Source: Diplocarpon mali (Eukaryota; Ascomycota; Leotiomycetes; Helotiales; Drepanopezizaceae). Taken from it: a stretch of DNA of 39,267 nt. A program made the translations under genes and the position numbers. Where the stretch lies: positions 1-39,267 of the forward strand of contig JAENRP010000386.1 of NCBI GenBank assembly GCA_024741835.1, written 5' to 3'. The notes under the pieces were generated by a model that was not told where the DNA came from, made no database searches, and saw nothing but the letters and a program-made list of their open reading frames with translations. Below are positions 30,201 to 36,268 of this stretch, piece by piece (the stretch's first letter is position 1; each line of letters begins with the position of its first letter).

Positions 30201-31993
30201 TAGAAAAAGCTGAGCTTCTAACTTTAAAAAAGAGAGGAAGACCTTCTGATTTAAAGAATAAGGCTTACCCTCAGCCTTTTAAGAAGAGAGCTACTCGCTT
30301 AACTTATGCTCTTAGATTTAAAGCTGACAACTCTAATAATAAGGAAGCCTATTTAAATGCCTTCTATATAGCCTTACTCGATTCTCTATACCCAAATGAC
30401 CTAAAAACAGTCGAATAAGCCCTCTCTTGCGCTAATGCCGATAAATAGCGATCTGCGATCAACTTTAAGTATAATTCCCTTACTTATAAGAATATATAAG
30501 TAGTAGTGAAACGCTTAGAACTCTCTAAAGACAATAGAGTACTTAAATCGAGACTTATCTTTAAAATAAAAAGAGACTAAAATAGGGAAATCTCCTAATA
30601 GAAGGTCAGATTCATTATGCAAAGCTATATACAATAATAAGGTTAAGATTACAACTAGACTTTTACTAAAGTATATAAATCTATAGTTTGGAAAATCGCA
30701 ATTGCTCTTGCAGCGCTATACGACTTTAAGCTAGATCAGTTTGACGTTAAAACAGCTTTCCTCAATTTAGAAGCTAACTTTAATATTTATATTAAGTTAC
30801 CTCTTAAATACACTTAAAATAAGGTTATTCTTTTACCTTAAGACTACTATCTTAAGCTTCTTAAGGCCTTATATAGCTTAAAGCAATCTTTACAACTATA
30901 GTAAGAAAAGCTACAGTTTGAGCTATAAAAGCTCGATTTTCAACCTCTTAATACTAACAATTGCATATATATCAACTGCGCCTCTTAGATTCTTATCGTC
31001 ACTTATATTAACGACTTCCTTATAGTAGCAAAGAAGGGTAATATATATAATAAGTTTAAGAGAGATCTTTGCAACCTCTTTAAAATTATAGGTAGCGAAC
31101 CGGCTAACTACTTCTTAAGAGTATATATAGTTAAAGATCGATAAAATAGGACAATCTTACTTTATTAAGACGCCTATATTAATAAGGTTCTTAAACGTTT
31201 TTATATAACTAATTGCAAGAGTATACTAACGCCTTTTGCTAATAGCTATAAAGTTCATATAGTCAAATTTGAAGGCCAAGCCACTCTATAGGAAGTGAAG
31301 CTATACTAAGAGATCTGCGGTTCTCTATAGTACCTTGCGCACTATACGCATTAGGATATACTATACTACTGCTCTATCCTTAGCAAATTCCTTATTAACC
31401 CTTTACTATAATATATAGCAGCTTTAAAACGAGTTTTATAATACTTATAAGAAACGCAATTCTATTATACTACCTTTAGAAGCAAAATAACTGACTTAAA
31501 GCTTTAGAAATTGTATAGCTACTACGATTCTAATTAAGTAGGTGATAGAAGAAGTAGAGCCTTCTATTCTAAGGCTATCTTCTTCCTTAATAATGGCGTA
31601 ATTACCGCCTCCTTTAAGCAATAAACTATTATCGCTCTCTTATTTATAGAAGTAAAGTATATTGCTATATGCAAATTCGCATAAGAGGCCTTTTAAATAC
31701 GCTAGGTACTTAAGGAAATAGGCTATGCTAGCGACGACGCTACTAAAGTCGAGATGATCTGCAATAACTAAGGAGCCCTTTATCTTATTAAAAACCACGA
31801 ATATTACTAAAGAACGAAGTATATTAATATCAAGTTCTATTATATTTAGCAAGAGCTTTAGAAAGGCTATTTAGACCTTTAGTATACAAATACTAAAGAC
31901 AACGCCGCTAATAGACTAACTAAGAGCTTAAATAGCTTCAATTACGCCGCCTTTATCAAATTGTTAAATATGAAGGTTCTGCACCTCAATTAA

Positions 31994-32266
31994 AGGGTGA
32001 TTTTTTTTATACCTTTATTGCAAGGTGATTTTTTTTTGCACTTCTATTAAAGGGTGATTTTTTTTTACTCCCAGGCCGGGCCTGCGAGTTGATTTTAACT
32101 TATTAAAGGGTGGATTTCCTACTCTAGAGTAGAGCGCGCTAGCGAACTCTACTCTATTTCCTATATCTGCAAATTGATTTTTCATACGAAATTGTAGATT
32201 ATAACAAAAGTTATAATATCATATATATTGCTGGCGAGTACCTTTAAAGGTCTTCCTAAAGGGGTG
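31994..32266 (+). repeat. Element E 3' untranslated repeats, motif copy, hairpin and polypurine tract
   Basis: Three aaagggtga/aaggtga plus T(8-9) units lie at about 31992-32060, spaced about 30 bp. One motif copy (actcccaggccgggcctgcg, 32080-32102) follows. An inverted repeat AGAGTAGAG...CTCTACTCT (32126-32155) flanks the perfect palindrome CGCTAGCG. The purine tract AAAGGGGTG (32258-32266) abuts the 3' LTR. No gene. Confidence 0.88.
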
Positions 32267-32520
32267 TATTGCAAGTATACCTATTATATATTTATCATAT
32301 AATCTATCATATAATACATTATATATATGATATGTTATATGACTTGCCATATGACTTAGCGGCTTCGCTAAGAAGCCCGCTTACCTTAAATAGCGCTTAG
32401 TTAGAGAGCTCTTATGAATCAAGACACAAGATACCTAACATCGTCGTTTGCACCTTATACTTCTTCATGCCCTCTTCTAGTTTACTATCAAGTTCACTAT
32501 CAGAGAACCTCCTTGCTATA
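32267..32520 (+). repeat. Element E 3' LTR
   Basis: This 254-bp LTR is more RIP-altered than the 5' LTR, for example tattatatatttatcatata where the 5' LTR has gttacatgtttgtcatatga. TSD gtata is at 32521-32525. Confidence 0.95.
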
Positions 32521-32525
32521 GTATA

Positions 32526-32850
32526 TATAATTAATAAACCTTACCTATTTAAAGGCCCGCTTATTAAAATAAAAAGGCGCTCTATTAAGGTTAGTAGTAG
32601 AAGGTTATATATAGATTCGATAGATATAGTAAAGATGAATATTATTAGTATTTCTTTCCTTTTGTAAAATGTTCTCCTTATGCTTAGCTTAAGTATTAAT
32701 CTCTTATTTAATTATAAGATTTATATAAAGTTGAATTATATAAGAGTTTTTAATAATTTATTTATATAATTTATAAATAATAATTATAAAGTGATCTTTA
32801 AAGCTAAAATTAAAGATAGAATTTATATTATCTTAAAGGTAATATTATAA
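32526..32850 (+). pseudogene. C3 protease, second part
   Basis: This continues the protease after E, in frame with gag: IINKPYLFKGPLIKIKRR, then RRLYIDSIDIVKMNI and SISFLL-NVL at 32530-32670. It ends just before the minisatellite. An apparent ORF from 32467 starts in the E LTR, so its first 18 residues are not part of the protein. Confidence 0.83.
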
Positions 32851-32852
32851 AA

Positions 32853-33332
32853 ATTGACTTTTAGGCTAGACTTATAAGTAGATTCCTTTAAGGAAAGTGC
32901 ACTTTCTACTTTAATACAATTAAGCAAGGATAAGGAGAATAGATAGACTTTTAAGCTAAGATTATAAGTAAAATTTGTAAAAATGACTCTTAAGCTAGGA
33001 TTATAAGTAGATTGTAAGGTATTCTTAAAAGTGACTCTTAAGCTAGGATCATAAGTGAATTTAATAGAAATGACTTCTAGGCTAAGACTATAAGTGGAGT
33101 CTGTAAATTCGCTAATAATAACTCTTAGGCTAAGATCGCAAGTGAAATTCGTAGAAATGACTCTTAGGCTAAGATTGCAAGTGAAATTCGCAAATTTATT
33201 AAAGACAACTCTTAAGCTAGGACTGCGAGTAGATCTTGCTATTTCTAAGAAATCGACTCTTAAGCTAAGATTATAAATAGATCTTGCGATTTTATTAAAA
33301 ACGACTCTTAAGCTAAGTTTATAATTAGAAAA
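32853..33332 (+). repeat. Ten-unit in-frame minisatellite between protease and integrase of C3
   Basis: Units begin (ACT) at 32857, 32947, 32986, 33034, 33073, 33121, 33160, 33208, 33256 and 33304. The spacings are 90, 39, 48, 39, 48, 39, 48, 48, 48 bp, all multiples of 3. Each unit encodes T-L-[KR]-L-[RG]-[LS]-[QR]-V-[KD] followed by a 3- or 6-codon longer spacer. C2 has nine units; the total length difference is exactly 39 bp. Confidence 0.95.
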
Positions 33333-33369
33333 TAGTAAAACCTTAAACTGCTATTACTAGTCCTTTTTA

Positions 33370-34330
33370 ACTACTAATAATAAAGCATCGACTAACGATA
33401 GGCTATTAAAGTTATTAAAAGCTAAAAGCCTATTAAGGTATTAGCTAATATATAGAAGATTTGCATATTTAAGGCTAGAGAAATTAAAGGGCCTATATAA
33501 GGTCTTAACCTTAAAACAGAAGATCTAAGTATTAAAGGATCGCTTAATATACCAAATTTATAAGTTAATAAAACTTCGAAATTAGATGTAAACTAAGCTT
33601 AGTTTATAAAAAGATTTAATACTAATACTAATATCTATTAATACTATTAGACTATTTATAACCTTAATCAAAGGAAATAATTAGTTTTCTTAAATAGTAG
33701 ATAACTCTACTTAATAAATATAGACTATTTATACTAAGACTAAATCTAAGCTTATAGAAAAGCTGGAAACTTAGAAAGTGATAAAAGAATATTAGACCTA
33801 ATTAAAGTTAATAGCTATTAGGTTTAATAACGCATTAGAGATTAAGGTAAAGCTTAATAAATAGGTAAAATAAAGAGTTTATTATAAACCAATTATAATA
33901 TATAAAGGTTCTTATTAGAATAGTATTATTAAGTAAAGCATCTAATAAGCAAAGACTGACTATTGCGCTCTATTATAAGATGCTGACCTACTATTAGAAT
34001 TCTAGGACCTTGCGATTAAGGTAGACGTATACCTGCGAAATAGAATAGGTAATAGACTAATAGTTAATAGCACCTAAATATCGCTATATAAGGCATATTT
34101 CGAATAGAAGCTAAGCTTAGACTATATTTATATCTTTAAAAGCGTTTGCTACTCTTATATTAGTACGAAGTCCTGGCCTATAGGTATAAAGAGTAAGAAG
34201 CTAATAGATTAAGGTAGAGAGTATATATTTATTAAGTATATTAAATAGATAATAAAGCAATAGATAATATATGCGCTAGACTTAAGGCGAGTAATCATAT
34301 CTTTAGTAGTTGAGTTTAATAAATCTCGAA
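33370..34330 (+). pseudogene. C3 integrase
   Basis: The plus-strand frame shows the zinc-binding region YRRFAYLRLEKLKGLYK (about 33443-33495; His residues changed to Tyr). The rve core follows with RFNNALEIKVKLNK-VK (33819-33870; Asp to Asn in the DNAGEF motif), YKGSY-NSIIK-SI-QAK (about 33900-33955), EF-DLAIKVDVYLRNRIGN (about 33998-34055) and an SKSWPIGIKSKKLI tail. The order matches copia integrases. Confidence 0.84.
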
Positions 34331-34740
34331 ATAGGAGGGAGCTATTCTTAAAGCTCTATATACTTAAAGATTCGTAAGGTATACTACTTAATAGTAATAC
34401 TATTAAGTTAAACTAATAATCCCTTTCTTTAAGCTTAGGTATATTAAATATACCTATTGATTAACGACCTATTAGTCGCCTAAAGGCCGAATAGACTATT
34501 CCTATCATCTGCGAACTGCTTAAAGTATAAAACAACTTCGATATTATTATCCCTTTAGTTAAAGTACCTATAATAAAGGATATTCCTAAAATAGGTATAA
34601 GTAATAATAAGCCTCTACTATTAGAAAGCGGTTCCTTAGATAATAAGCCTATAGAACCTATAGCTAAACTTACGCCTTTGAAGAGGAATAGAGACTTAGA
34701 ACTAAAAGATACCTTAGATAAACGCAAGTTTAAGCGTATT
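34331..34740 (+). pseudogene. C3 integrase-RT linker
   Basis: This is a polyprotein linker with a proline/serine-containing stretch (about 34550-34690) and a basic end (TPLKRNRDLELKDTLDKRKF, 34671-34730). The apparent minus-strand ORF here is antisense. Confidence 0.72.
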
Positions 34741-35748
34741 TAAGCTATAATAGCATATAGGATCTATAAGCTCGAACTTCAATAGAGCTTTAATAGAGAT
34801 AATGCGTTCCTAGCCACTAAGGGGATAATAAAAATCTCTCTTTTAAAGACGTATAATAAAGCTATTAACGACCTAAAGAATAGAGCAGTATAGAATAAGG
34901 TAATCTAAGAAGAGATAAGCTCTCTTATTGCAAATAGTATATAAATAAAGGAACCGATACTAAAGGACGTAAACCTAGTATTAACAAAGTAGGTCTTTAT
35001 AATTAAGATATATACAGATAGGACCTTAGAATATTATAAGGTAAGGCTTATAACTAAGGGCTTCTTCTAATAGTATAGAGAAGACTACTTTAATACATTC
35101 GTACTAATAGTTCGCATAGATACCCTTTGCATATTTATAGCAATAGTAGCCGCTAAGGACCTTAAATACAGATAGTACAATATTAAAAATGCATTTACTA
35201 AAGCAATTATAAAGGAATAGATTTTTCTCTCCTAACCTAATAGTATTCTTATACGCGCTAGCCACTCTCTTTATATACTTTGCAATATCTATAGGCTTAA
35301 ATAATCAGCTTATAATTAAAACCTCTTATATAGCTCTGCTTTAATAGAAATAGATTTCGTTTAAAGCCTAGCTAACCCTTATCTATTTACCTATACTAAG
35401 CGTAGAATCAAGTTATTACTATATATCAACGATATTACTATAGCTATAAAAACAACCACTTAATTAGATTAGTTCTTTATAACAATTCGGAAACGTTTTA
35501 ATACTAAGGATCTAAGGGAAATTTATAAGATCCTTAATATTTATATTATAAGGAACCGCTCTACTTAAGAACTCTAGTTGGACTAAGAATAGTATATTAA
35601 AAAGATCCTAGACCGAATAGGACTCTTTACTTATACTCCTAACTTTAAGTTAAAGTATACTCCAATCGAAGGAAAGTATAATAAGTTAGAGCCTATTAAT
35701 AAAAATAAGCAGAAAGGAGATTTAAAGAAGTACTAATAGGATATTAAA
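34741..35748 (+). pseudogene. C3 reverse transcriptase, truncated by F
   Basis: The frame reads LVLTKQVFIIK, then YKVRLITKGFFQQYREDYFNTF (about 35025-35100), YNIKNAFTKA (about 35180), LCNIYRLKQSAYN (35275-35320) and the catalytic box TATATCAACGAT at 35422-35433 (Tyr-Ile-Asn-Asp). IRKRFNTKDLREI and EGKYNKLEPI follow. Element F cuts it at 35749, so RNase H and the 3' LTR are outside the window. Confidence 0.88.
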
Positions 35749-35990
35749 TGTAGCAATGAGGTTCTCTGATAGTGAACTTGATAGTAAACTAGAAGAGAGG
35801 GCACAAAGAAGTATAAGGTGCAAACGACGATGTTAGGTGTCTTGTGTCTTGATTCATAAGAGCTCTCTAACTACGAGCTATTTAACAAGGGCTGCCATTA
35901 AGTCATATGGCAAGTCATATAATATATTATATATATAATATATTATATAATAGATCATATGATAAACATATGATAGGCATACTTGCAATA
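35749..35990 (-). repeat. Element F 3' LTR
   Basis: This 242-bp LTR matches the E LTR except in the block around 35870-35905. There E has the CTTAGCG hairpin and an agaagcccgc stretch, while F has an unrelated ttaatggcagccctt-type stretch (minus strand). Confidence 0.92.
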
Positions 35991-36268
35991 CACCCCTTTA
36001 AGGAGACCTTTAAAGGTACTCGCTAGCAATATATATGATATTATAACTTTTGTTATAATCTATAGTTTTATATAAAAAATCAACCTATAGATATAGGAAA
36101 TAGAATAGAGTTCGCTAGCACGCTCTACTCTAAAGTAGGAAATCCACCCTTTAGTAAGTCAAAATCAACTCGCGGGCCCGGCCTAAGAGTAAAAAAAAAA
36201 TCACCCCTTAATAGAAGTGCAAAAAAAAATCACCCTATAGTAGAGGTATAAAAAAAAAAAATCACCCC
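35991..36268 (-). repeat. Element F 3' untranslated repeats, motif copy, hairpin and polypurine tract
   Basis: This is the minus-strand equivalent of E 31994-32266. The purine tract AAAGGGGTG is at 35991-35999, an eroded inverted repeat around 36110-36140, one motif copy (tcgcgggcccggcctaagagt, about 36170-36190) and three A-tract units with caccccttaa (36195-36268). Confidence 0.87.

Larger units (their letters stand above)
27329..31993 (+). pseudogene. Element E gag-pol polyprotein (Ty1/copia), RIP-broken
   Basis: This is a single frame of 1554 codons with stops that are all mutated Gln or Trp codons by pattern. The first codon, GTG at 27329, may not be the true start. Residues 100-380 are gag, with KLKGAEDYS--RNKV (about 97-113) and a CCHC knuckle near 352-369 (CK-LKH and EDC mutated). 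Residues 440-470 hold two motif repeats (TCEPGLRVNS). Protease active site NISISKH has Asp to Asn at residue 483. Integrase spans about 610-920, with TDRGKEYS retaining Asp 748. Residues 929-955 hold two TPRPGPRVNS-type repeats. RT spans about 1020-1310: FDVKTAFLN, LKALYSLKQS and TYINDFLI, with catalytic Asn-Asp at 1228-1229. RNase H and the tail NAANRLTKSLNSFNYAAFIK-LLNM run to the end. Confidence 0.93.
26931..32520 (+). mobile_element. Ty1/copia element E, complete, nested in C3
   Basis: E is 5590 bp with two 254-bp LTRs (26931-27184, 32267-32520), ends TATTGCA...TGCTATA (TGTTGCA...TGCTACA before RIP), and TSD gtata on both sides. A tRNA-Met-type primer site follows the 5' LTR and AAAGGGGTG precedes the 3' LTR. 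The polyprotein frame is continuous (27329-31993) with RIP stops only. It is the least mutated element of the window, and its 5' LTR is the least mutated part. F is a second copy of this family. Confidence 0.95.
12607..35748 (+). mobile_element. Ty1/copia C3 (family C), split into three parts by C2, E and F
   Basis: Visible parts are 12607-12993 (5' LTR, primer site, leader), 25528-26930 (rest of leader, gag, start of protease) and 32526-35748 (protease, minisatellite, integrase, RT). The joints are supported by TSDs: tttgg around C2 (12989-12993 / 25523-25527) and gtata around E (26926-26930 / 32521-32525). F interrupts the RT at 35749. Removing C2 and E leaves a continuous leader and one continuous gag-pol frame; E plus one TSD copy is 5595 bp, a multiple of 3. 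The left flank is aatta (12602-12606). The 3' end is outside the window. Confidence 0.9.
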
